From the NCBI GenBank assembly GCA_036259835.1, contig DATABA010000105.1, positions 1-5,475 on the forward strand: a DNA stretch of 5,475 nucleotides, given 5' to 3'. The stretch is from JALYGK01 sp036259835 (GTDB lineage Bacteria > Actinomycetota > UBA4738). The notes beneath the pieces are model-generated. The model worked only from the letters and a program-made list of their open reading frames with translations, did no database searches and was not told where the DNA came from. Within the stretch, counting starts at the first letter, position 1, and every line of letters starts with the position of its first letter. A program made the position numbers and the translations under genes. Positions 1-5,475 of this stretch are shown here, piece after piece.

Positions 1-1
1 G

Positions 2-682
2 TCGTGGAAGGGCGAGCACATCGCGATGGGGACCAATGTCGATCCGTACCAGCGAGCTGAAGGTCGCTATCGACTGATGCGCGGAATCCTTTCTGCGCTC
101 CGCGATTTCGAGAACCCCTTCTCCATTCTTACGAAAGGTTCGCTGATCCTTCGCGATATCGATCTGCTCCAACAGGCCGCGGAAGTCGCTGACGTCGGGA
201 CAAACGTGTCGGTTGGTTTCGTCGACCGAGACCTCTGGCGAGCCGTCGAGCCGGGAACCCCCAATCCGCTGAGGCGGCTCGAGGTCTGCCGAACCCTCAA
301 CGAGTCAGGAATACCCTGCGGCGTTCTCATGGCGCCGATCCTCCCGTTCCTGACCGACTCGCCGTCGCAGCTTGCCGCCACGGTGAAGGCGATCGCGGAC
401 TCGGGAGCGACGCACGTTTCGCCGATCGTCCTCCATCTCCGCACCGGCGCCCGGGAGTGGTTCATGAAGTGGCTCTCGGAAAACCATCCCGATCTGGCTC
501 AGCGATACGAAAAGCTCTACCCGAGATCGGCCTATGCGCCCAAGGCGTACCAGGAGGAGATCAGCGAGCGTGTACACGAGCTCGCGCGGAAATTCGGCGT
601 TGGAGCGTCGAACCCCCTGAACGCCCGGCGGATCCGTCATCGAGAAAAGCAGGGTCCGCCGGAGCAACTCTCGATGCTTTAG
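2..682 (+). CDS. Rv2578c-like radical SAM protein, C-terminal part (5' end outside window)
   Basis: The frame is open from position 2, before the first ATG at 26, and ends at TAG 680-682, giving 226 visible residues. The residues before that ATG (SWKGEHIA) continue directly into the family motif AMGTNVDPYQRAEGRYR, so the ATG is internal and the true start lies left of the window. Family members are roughly 340 residues, so about a third is missing, including the CxxxCxxC loop that binds the 4Fe-4S cluster and S-adenosylmethionine. Visible family features are ILTKGSLILRDIDLL, a strand with NVSVGFVDRDLWRAVEPGTP, the stretch GIPCGVLMAPILPFLTDSP, and a C-terminal helical region with REWF and the LYP-x-AYAP motif. 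This matches the radical SAM group typified by Mycobacterium Rv2578c, distantly related to spore photoproduct lyase. Members are presumed cytosolic; the reaction and substrate are unknown to me. The next gene is convergent, 15 bp away. Confidence 0.92.
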   Translation, partial: SWKGEHIAMGTNVDPYQRAEGRYRLMRGILSALRDFENPFSILTKGSLILRDIDLLQQAAEVADVGTNVSVGFVDRDLWRAVEPGTPNPLRRLEVCRTLNESGIPCGVLMAPILPFLTDSPSQLAATVKAIADSGATHVSPIVLHLRTGAREWFMKWLSENHPDLAQRYEKLYPRSAYAPKAYQEEISERVHELARKFGVGASNPLNARRIRHREKQGPPEQLSML

Positions 683-697
683 ATCGACCGCAGTCGG

Positions 698-970
698 TTA
701 CGTTCGCCGCCGAACCTCCTGTCGCCAGCACTGCGTGTGCCAGTGCCTCCTCCCCTCCACGTCGCCATCGGCGACCACAACGAAATGGGGCGTCCCCGGT
801 CGAATTTCTTGCTGACACCCTGGACACCGATACGTCCGGTGAACAGCTCCTGTAACCGGCTGAACGGTGAATCCGTCCGCCCTTGCCCATGCCGGAGCCG
901 CCCCCGTGAGCGAGGTGGAGGGAGGGCGCGTCCTTGCTCGCTCTCGCCCGGAGCGGTGCCGCCGAGGCAT
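698..970 (-). CDS. Small putative zinc-binding protein with CPGC and HWHxxCW motifs
   Basis: This is a 90-residue protein read from ATG 970-968 to TAA 700-698. An earlier in-frame ATG at 1087 would overlap the hydrolase gene by more than 80 bp. The MPRR start at 970 resembles the N-termini I recall for actinobacterial homologues, so I chose it, although no clear Shine-Dalgarno is visible. The N-terminus (residues 1-30) is basic and low in complexity. The C-terminal half holds YRCPGCQQEIRPGTPH (Cys49, Cys52, His62) and RRHWHTQCW (His76, His78, Cys81). These Cys and His residues look like ligands of a single zinc-ribbon or treble-clef site. Homologues are often labelled 'ATP/GTP-binding protein', but I see no Walker A motif or other nucleotide-binding signature, so that name is unsupported here. 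It follows the hydrolase by 34 bp on the same strand, which suggests one transcript. The function is unknown; nucleic-acid or protein binding is only a guess. Confidence 0.77.
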   Translation of the reverse strand: MPRRHRSGRERARTRPPSTSLTGAAPAWARADGFTVQPVTGAVHRTYRCPGCQQEIRPGTPHFVVVADGDVEGRRHWHTQCWRQEVRRRT

Positions 971-1004
971 CAGGCTGGTCGAGACCCACGACCGCCTCTG
1001 CTGT

Positions 1005-1700
1005 TCACTGCAACACCACCTCGCGAACGAAAGAAGCGGCAACCGCAGCGACCTCACGGCCGATGTCGAAATCGCCTCGCCGCGCACCGCGCACGCGGAA
1101 CGAGTGGTCGCCTCCGTCTATCCGGTGCAGCCGCGCCAGCGGCTTCAATCGCTTGATGACTCCCTCTATCAAATCGAATCGCGCCAACGAGTCGGCGTCG
1201 CCCTGAATGAAGAGCATCGGCACACGCACCTCTGAGAGGTGGCCATCACGAAGCCGATCGGTTTTCCCCGGTGCATGTAGGGGATAGCCGAAGAAGATCA
1301 AGCCGCGCCCGGGGAATTCGTCGCCCTGCTCCGCTGCGACCATGGACGCCATCCTCCCGCCGAGCGACTTACCAGAAGCGATGACCGGAATGCCGCCACC
1401 CCGGTTCTCCGCGACGTCGAGAGCCGCACGCCACGTTTCCATCAAGACGGCCGGCCGGTCGGGCGTTCGGCGTCCGTCGTCCGCGTAGGGAAAGTTGAAC
1501 CGGAGAGTTGACACGGCCTCAGCAGCCAGACCATCGGCGATGCCGTCGAAGAACGGGTGCCGCATGTCGTTCCCGGCGCCGTGAGCAATCACAACCACCG
1601 CAATCGCGTTTTGCTGTTCTCGCCATATTGCCGAAACAGTCCGCTCCCGGAACGGGATCTGGATCTGCTCGCCCGCCACCTCTGCTTGCCGTCCGCTCAT
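1005..1700 (-). CDS. Alpha/beta hydrolase, KANL3/Tex30-like
   Basis: This is a 231-residue protein from ATG 1700-1698 to TGA 1007-1005. It shows the alpha/beta-hydrolase layout: VVVIAHGAGNDMRHPFF (residues 35-51) with the oxyanion-side HGAG, then RFNFPYADDGRR (67-78), then the nucleophile elbow GKSLGG with Ser112, then FFGYPLHAPGK (136-146), then MLFIQGDAD with acid candidates Asp168 and Asp170, and finally GGDHSF with His199. A complete Ser-Asp-His triad is therefore plausible. The length and the R(F)NFPY and GYPLHxPGK blocks match the short bacterial KANL3/Tex30 (dienelactone-hydrolase-like) group, which is generally annotated without a defined substrate. No signal peptide or membrane segment is visible, so it should be cytosolic. 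It is divergent from the DUF72 gene (50 bp) and lies 34 bp upstream of the small Cys/His gene, probably as an operon. The ribosome binding site is weak. The fold assignment is firm; the substrate is unknown. Confidence 0.9.
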   Translation of the reverse strand: MSGRQAEVAGEQIQIPFRERTVSAIWREQQNAIAVVVIAHGAGNDMRHPFFDGIADGLAAEAVSTLRFNFPYADDGRRTPDRPAVLMETWRAALDVAENRGGGIPVIASGKSLGGRMASMVAAEQGDEFPGRGLIFFGYPLHAPGKTDRLRDGHLSEVRVPMLFIQGDADSLARFDLIEGVIKRLKPLARLHRIDGGDHSFRVRGARRGDFDIGREVAAVAASFVREVVLQ

Positions 1701-1750
1701 ACCCCGATTATCCGAAAGGCGCCGGCGGTCGGCGATGCGAGAATCAAGTC
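1701..1750. promoter_or_regulatory. Divergent intergenic region, hydrolase and DUF72
   Basis: This 50-bp gap lies between the hydrolase start (minus strand) and the DUF72 start (plus strand), so it or the adjoining gene ends must carry promoters for both directions. A weak plus-strand candidate is TTGCCG (1686-1691) with TATCCG (1709-1714) at 17-bp spacing, which matches the consensus poorly. I see no operator-like dyad. The assignment rests on gene arrangement, not on a recognisable box. Confidence 0.35.
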
Positions 1751-2470
1751 GTGGCCGGGAACCTGTACGTCGGGACGTCGGGGTTCGCGTATGACGAGTG
1801 GCGCGGTTCGTTCTACCCGCAAGAGCTGAAGCAGCGCGACATGCTTCCCTACTACGCCCAGCGTTTCAACTCCGTGGAGATCAACTACACGTTCCGGAAA
1901 CAACCGGAGGAGCCAGCTCTATCGAACTGGCGGAACCTGGTCCCCGACGACTTCGTGTTCACCTTGAAGGCGCATCAGCGGATCACCCACTGGCTGCGAT
2001 TGGCGGATGCCGACTTAGCAGTGTCCGACTTCCTCGAGCGGGCCAAGCTCCTCGGGCCGAAGCTCGGAGTCATCCTCTTTCAATGCCCGCCGAATCTTCC
2101 CTTCGACCGTTCATTGATCGAGTCGTTCCTGGGATTCCTTCCGCCGGGCCCTCGCTACGCGTTCGAGTTTCGCCACCCGTCATGGGGCGCGGCCAAGGAA
2201 GTGCTGGCCTCTCAACACGCCGCGTGGTGCGTGGCCGAGACGGAGGACACCGCGTGGCCCGCAAGCCTCCCGGCGACGCCGTTCGTCTACCTCCGGTTGA
2301 GAAAGACCGACTACTCGGACGACGAGCTACGCGATCGGGGCAGGAGGATCTCCGACACGCTGCGCTCGGGGACCGACGTCTACTGCTATTTCAAACACGA
2401 GGAAGGTGGACTCGGACCGCGTTTCGCGGAACGATTTCGTGAATTCGCGCTCGCGAGCGCTGAGGTCTGA
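1751..2470 (+). CDS. DUF72 (YecE-type) protein
   Basis: This is a 239-residue protein from GTG 1751-1753 to TGA 2468-2470. The same frame is open back to an ATG at 1508, but the extra 81 residues would lie antisense to the hydrolase gene and show no family similarity. Homology begins right after the GTG (NLYVGTSGFAYDEWRG), and GAGAA at 1739-1743 sits seven bases upstream of it as a modest ribosome binding site. Conserved DUF72 blocks follow in order: GTSGFAYDEW (residues 8-17), FYP, FNSVEINYTF (39-48), FTLKAHQRITH (70-80), LGVILFQCPP (105-114), FEFRHPSW (138-145), FVYLRLRKTDY (178-188) and DVYCYFKHEE (209-218). The family has a TIM-barrel-like fold and is about 240-270 residues long, so this copy is complete. 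The biochemical role is not established; no signal peptide is seen. It is convergent with glnD across only 10 bp. Confidence 0.92.
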   Translation: MAGNLYVGTSGFAYDEWRGSFYPQELKQRDMLPYYAQRFNSVEINYTFRKQPEEPALSNWRNLVPDDFVFTLKAHQRITHWLRLADADLAVSDFLERAKLLGPKLGVILFQCPPNLPFDRSLIESFLGFLPPGPRYAFEFRHPSWGAAKEVLASQHAAWCVAETEDTAWPASLPATPFVYLRLRKTDYSDDELRDRGRRISDTLRSGTDVYCYFKHEEGGLGPRFAERFREFALASAEV

Positions 2471-2480
2471 GCCGAAAGAA

Positions 2481-4829
2481 TCACTGCCGCCCCGCAGCTT
2501 CCGAAAGGGCCGCCACCATCCCGTCGAGGATTTTCGGGTCGGAGACCTTCCGGCCCGAGCTGTCCGTCACGTAGAAGACGTCGACCACGCGCGGCCCGTA
2601 CGTGGCGACCCGAGCTGCGTGGACGTCAATGCCCCGCTCGGAAAACGTCCTGGCCAGATCGAACAACAGGCCCATCCGATCCGGCCCATGCACTTCGACC
2701 AGCGTGTAGAAGTCGGAGCCCTCCTGATCGACACGCACCTCAACAGGAACGTCCGTCGAGACCGGCCGATAGTGTTCGCGAAGGGAGCGAACCTCTGCTT
2801 CGAGCCGACCCAAGTCGGCGGCCCTGGTCATTCGAGACCTCAGTCGCTCCCACCTCTCCTCCGTGATCTCCTCCTCGAAAGCGCTTCTGATCTCGAATAT
2901 GTCGAGGGCGACACCTTCCGCCGTTGTGAAGGCGCGTGCACTGTGGATCGAGAACCCGGCCAAGGTCAACGCGCCGGTTATTGACGCGAGTAGACCGACT
3001 CGGTCCTCTGCCGACACGGCGAGGATCGCGCTTCCCGCGTACCGCCCCGGTCGCAAATGCGTCCGCAGCTCGTTCGCGCCGGGCCGAGGCTCGATTAGGT
3101 TCAGGTGCGCAGGCGCATCCGGTGGCTCAACGGACATGAGGTACGAAGGCGGCACGGAAGACAAGAAACGCTCGGCGTCCTCGGGCCGCGCTTCTGTCAA
3201 CGCCTCGCGCACACGTGCTTCCGCAAGCCGAAGCCGCTCCGCACGACCCCGGTCCATGAGGCCGCGCTCGAACGCTCGGTTGACCTTCGCCACGAGCTCG
3301 CGAACCAAGGTCATCCGCCAGGGAGTCGACGCGGCGGGGCCGGTGGACGCAGCATCGGCCACCGTGACCAGGTAGAGCATGGCAAGACGCCGGGCGTCAC
3401 CGACTCGGGCGGCGACGTGAAGGACGAGATCTTCGTCCTCGAGATCTCGCCGCGTCGCCGTATCCGAGAGCAAGAGATGCTCCTCAACCAGGAACACCAC
3501 GTCGCGACGGACGTGATCCGCGACGCCCATCCTGGTGAGCACCTGCGCGGCGATCTCGCTCCCGGCCGCCACATGCGACCCCCTTCCAACCTTTCCGATG
3601 TCGTGAAGCAGCGCGCCGAGGAGGAGCGCATCGGCATCTTTGATCAGCAAAGCCGCCTCGACGTCAAACGCCTCATCGGCCCCCCTCAGCAAGCGCGCCG
3701 TCTCCGCGGCCGTCGTGAAGAGGTGAACGTCGACGGGAAACCGGTGATAGGGGTCGCGCTGCGGACGCCCTCGGACGTGGTGCCATTCGGGAATGAATCG
3801 CGGCAGCAGATCGAGAGAGTCCATCACTTCCAGGGCACGCGAACCGGCTTCTCCCGATCGAAGGATTCGGAGGAACGCCGATAAGGTTTCCGGCGTCCAA
3901 GGGAGGTCCCCGTGCCGCGTCCCTTCGTCCTCGACCGCAGCCTGCTCTTGCGGCCCCAGCGCGGTTCCGCCTTCCGCAACCTGGGCAAACGCTTCCATGA
4001 CTGAGCGCGCGAATGTGCTCCTGTTCGACAGATCAAGCGAGGCAGTCGAACCCTGCCGCCCCGACCGAGCGGCTCGGGCGAGCACCGCTTCGGTCGCCAT
4101 CTCCACCTGCCGGCCGACGATGCAGAGGTCACGCATCAATGCATCGCGCCCCTCCCAATCACGTTCGCTTCCGTATCCGAGAAGTCCCGAGACGGCGTGT
4201 TGATGCTCGGCCAGCAGACGGTTTGACGACGCGCCGGCCACGCGATGAAGAGCTGTTCGAGTTTGCAGGAGCACGTCGAGCGCTCGCCGGATCTTCGACG
4301 TGTCGTTCGCGCCGAGGAGACCCGAGGACGACAGCGCTTCGAGGTCGTCGACTTGCTCGCTCCTTTCCGTGAGCGCCTTCACAACCCAAGTAAGAACCTG
4401 GACGTCCCGGTGCCCGCCGAGGCTTTCCTTCAGGTCGGGTTCCAACGCGCGTGACATCGAACCGAACCGGGTGCGCCGCTCCTCTCGTGACTTCTCGACC
4501 TGAGCGAGGAATTTCCGTGGCGCTTTCTGAACAACTCCGCGAGCCGCGTCGCTCGCCTCGGCGACGAGACCCGCCGATCCGGCAAGGCGCCGGATGCTCA
4601 GCAGCGCGGTCAGTGAGTCCAATCGGCGACGTGCCTCCGCGCGGCAGTCGGCCACAGTTCGAGCGGAATGACTGACGCGAAAGCCTCCATCCCACAACGG
4701 ATACAGGACCGCCGATGATGCGAGGCGCGCCGCTTCGCTATTCCGTCCGCGAAACAGGAACATTAGGTCGATGTCGGACCCCGGCGTCAGTTCGCTTCTT
4801 CCGTATCCGCCGACGGCCGCGACGAGGAC
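2481..4829 (-). other. glnD: GlnD part: PII uridylyltransferase/uridylyl-removing enzyme, N-terminus missing
   Basis: This is 782 residues of GlnD, the bifunctional nitrogen sensor that uridylylates or deuridylylates PII proteins (GlnB/GlnK) according to glutamine level; in actinomycetes the homologue acts on GlnK as an adenylyltransferase. Counting from the Met at 5423, the nucleotidyltransferase motif GGYGRSELTPGSDIDL (205-220) carries the metal-binding pair Asp217/Asp219. The helical GlnD-UTase region follows (about 250-450). The HD domain runs from about 560 to 655: DPYHRFPVDVH (His567), LLHDIGK (His607-Asp608), GRGSH (His617) and EEHLLL (His649). Two ACT domains end the protein: AEDRVGLLASITGAL (805-819) and GPDRMGLLFDLARTF (913-927). 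All catalytic and sensing motifs are intact. GlnD is usually about 800-900 residues, so some 70-90 residues before the nucleotidyltransferase motif are absent. Any upstream amtB-glnK genes, the usual partners, are not visible. Confidence 0.93.
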
Positions 4830-5475
4830 GTTGCGGTGGCCGTAGCTCCAGATGTCGCCGCGCGCGCCCTCCTTCCCGGCGAAGGGGTTGTCGTTCGGGA
4901 CCGACCCGTCCGGGTTAATGCGCACGAACTTGCCGAGGTTCGACGCGAGGCTCTGGGCCGGGTCGAAGCGCATCCTGTCGCCGGAGGTGATGAAGAGCTT
5001 CCCGTCCGGCGCGAAGATGAGTCGGTTCCCGAAGTGGCCCCGCCCCACCGTCTTCGGCTCCTGCCGCCAGATGACCTGCACGTCGCGCAGGCGGTTGCCT
5101 TCCAGCCTGCCGCGCGCGACGGCGCCGCCCCTCGGGATGTTGTCCGTCTTGTCGAGGTATCCGCCGAAGCGCGGGTCGCCCGTCTCGGCGAGGCCGGCCG
5201 GCTGCTCGTCGGCGGCCTCCGAGTAGGAGAGGTAGACGAGGCCGTTGCGCGCGAAGTCGGGGTCAACCTCGACGTCCATCAGCCCGCCCTGTTCGGACGG
5301 GGTGCCGCGGTAAACCACCCTCGGCACACCCTCGACCGGCTCGGACAAACTGCCGTTCGCCCAGACGCGCAGGCGCCCCGGCTTCTCCGTAATCAGCAGC
5401 CGTCCGTCCGGCAACAACGCCATTCCCCACGGCTGTTCGAGCGTGGCGAGCCGCTCGATTCTGAGGTCGCCGGCG
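2481..5475 (-). CDS. glnD: Chimeric open frame: PQQ sugar dehydrogenase N-part joined to GlnD (uridylyltransferase)
   Basis: A single frame without stops runs from the right window edge to TGA 2483-2481, about 997 residues. It has no credible start in the window: the Met at 5423 is preceded in frame by LEQPWG, which belongs to the PQQ-dehydrogenase motif LEQPWGMALLPDG, so the gene continues beyond position 5475. Residues 1-198, counted from that Met, are a PQQ-dependent aldose dehydrogenase ending in SYGHRN. Residues 199-980 are GlnD from just before GGYGRSELTPGSDIDL to the end of the second ACT domain. No linker separates the two, and each is truncated at the join near 4829/4830. Codon use changes sharply at the same point. 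Both parts are described separately below. I infer a contig chimera or a recent rearrangement; a working fusion enzyme is unlikely because the halves normally act in different compartments. The open frame itself is certain, its biological reality doubtful. Confidence 0.85.
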   Translation of the reverse strand, partial: AGDLRIERLATLEQPWGMALLPDGRLLITEKPGRLRVWANGSLSEPVEGVPRVVYRGTPSEQGGLMDVEVDPDFARNGLVYLSYSEAADEQPAGLAETGDPRFGGYLDKTDNIPRGGAVARGRLEGNRLRDVQVIWRQEPKTVGRGHFGNRLIFAPDGKLFITSGDRMRFDPAQSLASNLGKFVRINPDGSVPNDNPFAGKEGARGDIWSYGHRNVLVAAVGGYGRSELTPGSDIDLMFLFRGRNSEAARLASSAVLYPLWDGGFRVSHSARTVADCRAEARRRLDSLTALLSIRRLAGSAGLVAEASDAARGVVQKAPRKFLAQVEKSREERRTRFGSMSRALEPDLKESLGGHRDVQVLTWVVKALTERSEQVDDLEALSSSGLLGANDTSKIRRALDVLLQTRTALHRVAGASSNRLLAEHQHAVSGLLGYGSERDWEGRDALMRDLCIVGRQVEMATEAVLARAARSGRQGSTASLDLSNRSTFARSVMEAFAQVAEGGTALGPQEQAAVEDEGTRHGDLPWTPETLSAFLRILRSGEAGSRALEVMDSLDLLPRFIPEWHHVRGRPQRDPYHRFPVDVHLFTTAAETARLLRGADEAFDVEAALLIKDADALLLGALLHDIGKVGRGSHVAAGSEIAAQVLTRMGVADHVRRDVVFLVEEHLLLSDTATRRDLEDEDLVLHVAARVGDARRLAMLYLVTVADAASTGPAASTPWRMTLVRELVAKVNRAFERGLMDRGRAERLRLAEARVREALTEARPEDAERFLSSVPPSYLMSVEPPDAPAHLNLIEPRPGANELRTHLRPGRYAGSAILAVSAEDRVGLLASITGALTLAGFSIHSARAFTTAEGVALDIFEIRSAFEEEITEERWERLRSRMTRAADLGRLEAEVRSLREHYRPVSTDVPVEVRVDQEGSDFYTLVEVHGPDRMGLLFDLARTFSERGIDVHAARVATYGPRVVDVFYVTDSSGRKVSDPKILDGMVAALSEAAGRQ
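4821..4832 (-). other. Fusion junction between PQQ dehydrogenase and glnD
   Basis: On the minus strand the join reads AACGTCCTCGTC, coding Asn-Val-Leu-Val. PQQ dehydrogenases usually continue GHRN with a Pro or Val, then Gln-Gly (GHRNPQG or GHRNVQG), while GlnD has a hydrophobic strand such as LVAVGGYGR. The bases AACGTCC could therefore have belonged to both parents (Asn-Val-C.. in one, .-Val-Leu in the other), which would let a short overlap mis-join two contigs. The exact breakpoint cannot be fixed by eye to better than a few codons. No inverted repeat, transposase remnant or target duplication is visible here. Confidence 0.7.
4830..5475 (-). other. PQQ-dependent aldose-sugar dehydrogenase part, truncated at both ends
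   Basis: About 215 residues of the glucose/sorbosone dehydrogenase (YliI/Asd) family are visible. These enzymes are six-bladed beta-propellers, normally exported to the periplasm or cell surface, that oxidise aldoses using PQQ and calcium. Counted from the Met at 5423, recognisable blocks are WGMALLPDGRLLITEKPGRL, EQGGLMDVEVDPDF (44-57), NGLVYLSYSEA (60-70), AVARGRLEGNRL (101-112), GRGHFGNRLIFAPDGKLFIT (128-147), KFVRINPDGSVPNDNPF (165-181) and DIWSYGHRN (190-198). His130 matches the catalytic base of soluble glucose dehydrogenase, and Arg197-Asn198 match its PQQ-contacting Arg-Asn pair. The calcium site and remaining blades, expected after GHRN, are absent, so the fragment could not be active. 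The signal peptide would lie beyond the right edge. Codons end in G or C almost without exception, unlike the neighbouring genes, which points to a different source genome. Confidence 0.9.

Noticed and set aside
671..687. Inverted repeat TCGAT-GCTTTAG-ATCGA around the radical SAM stop codon as a terminator
   Set aside because: The stem is only five AT-containing pairs with no U-tract after it, too weak to call a terminator.
561..989. A 142-codon minus-strand frame, and the plus-strand frames 457-855, 737-1156 and 867-1235
   Set aside because: They overlap the radical SAM end and the Cys/His gene in other phases. Only the frame ending at 698 carries conserved motifs (CPGC, HWHTQCW).
1686..1714. 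Sigma-70-like promoter TTGCCG / TATCCG for DUF72
   Set aside because: Spacing is right, but the boxes match the consensus poorly and such matches are frequent by chance; kept only as a low-confidence note on the divergent gap.
3105..3884. A 259-codon open frame on the plus strand inside glnD
   Set aside because: It lies antisense to the HD and linker regions of GlnD, has no recognisable domain and an Arg/Gly/His-rich composition typical of GC-rich shadow frames.
4159..4695. A 178-codon minus-strand frame in another phase of glnD
   Set aside because: It is very rich in Arg, Gly and Ser and overlaps the well-conserved GlnD frame throughout, so it is a shadow.
2481..5423. A novel two-domain signalling enzyme linking sugar oxidation to nitrogen control
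   Set aside because: The PQQ part ends in mid-propeller, GlnD lacks its N-terminus, codon use changes at the join, and the halves normally act in different compartments. A chimera explains all of this more simply.

Overview
The window is high-GC DNA with five gene units and almost no intergenic space. Positions 1-4829 look like one compact, actinobacterial-type chromosome. The gene types support this: an Rv2578c-like radical SAM protein, a 90-residue CPGC/HWHxxCW protein of the kind often labelled 'ATP/GTP-binding protein' in actinomycetes, a KANL3/Tex30-like alpha/beta hydrolase, a DUF72 (YecE-type) protein and GlnD. I cannot place it to genus, and an uncultured actinobacterium or related lineage fits best.

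Layout: (1) 2-682 (+) is the C-terminal two thirds of a radical SAM protein, cut by the left window edge. (2) 698-970 (-) is a small putative zinc-binding protein, convergent with the radical SAM gene (15 bp gap). (3) 1005-1700 (-) is an alpha/beta hydrolase, 34 bp upstream of the small gene and probably co-transcribed with it. (4) 1751-2470 (+) is a DUF72 protein, divergent from the hydrolase across 50 bp and starting at a GTG. (5) 2481-5475 (-) is one uninterrupted reading frame, convergent with DUF72 (10 bp gap), that joins two unrelated proteins. Its upstream part (4830-5475) is the N-terminal part of a PQQ-dependent aldose-sugar dehydrogenase. Its downstream part (2481-4829) is GlnD, the PII uridylyltransferase/uridylyl-removing enzyme, lacking its first residues.

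The most notable point is that fusion. The PQQ enzyme stops exactly after its conserved GHRN motif, and GlnD begins about seven residues before its GGYGR nucleotidyltransferase motif. Codon use changes at the same place: 1 of 57 codons before the join ends in A or T, against 19 of 57 after it. The two halves belong in different compartments (exported beta-propeller versus cytosolic nitrogen sensor), and each is truncated at the join. I read it as a chimeric contig joined through a short shared sequence, or less likely a recent rearrangement, rather than a functional fusion enzyme. I see no convincing novel system, RNA gene, CRISPR array, mobile element or strong terminator. The less-studied genes (radical SAM, small Cys/His protein, hydrolase, DUF72) form a cluster worth a neighbourhood comparison.
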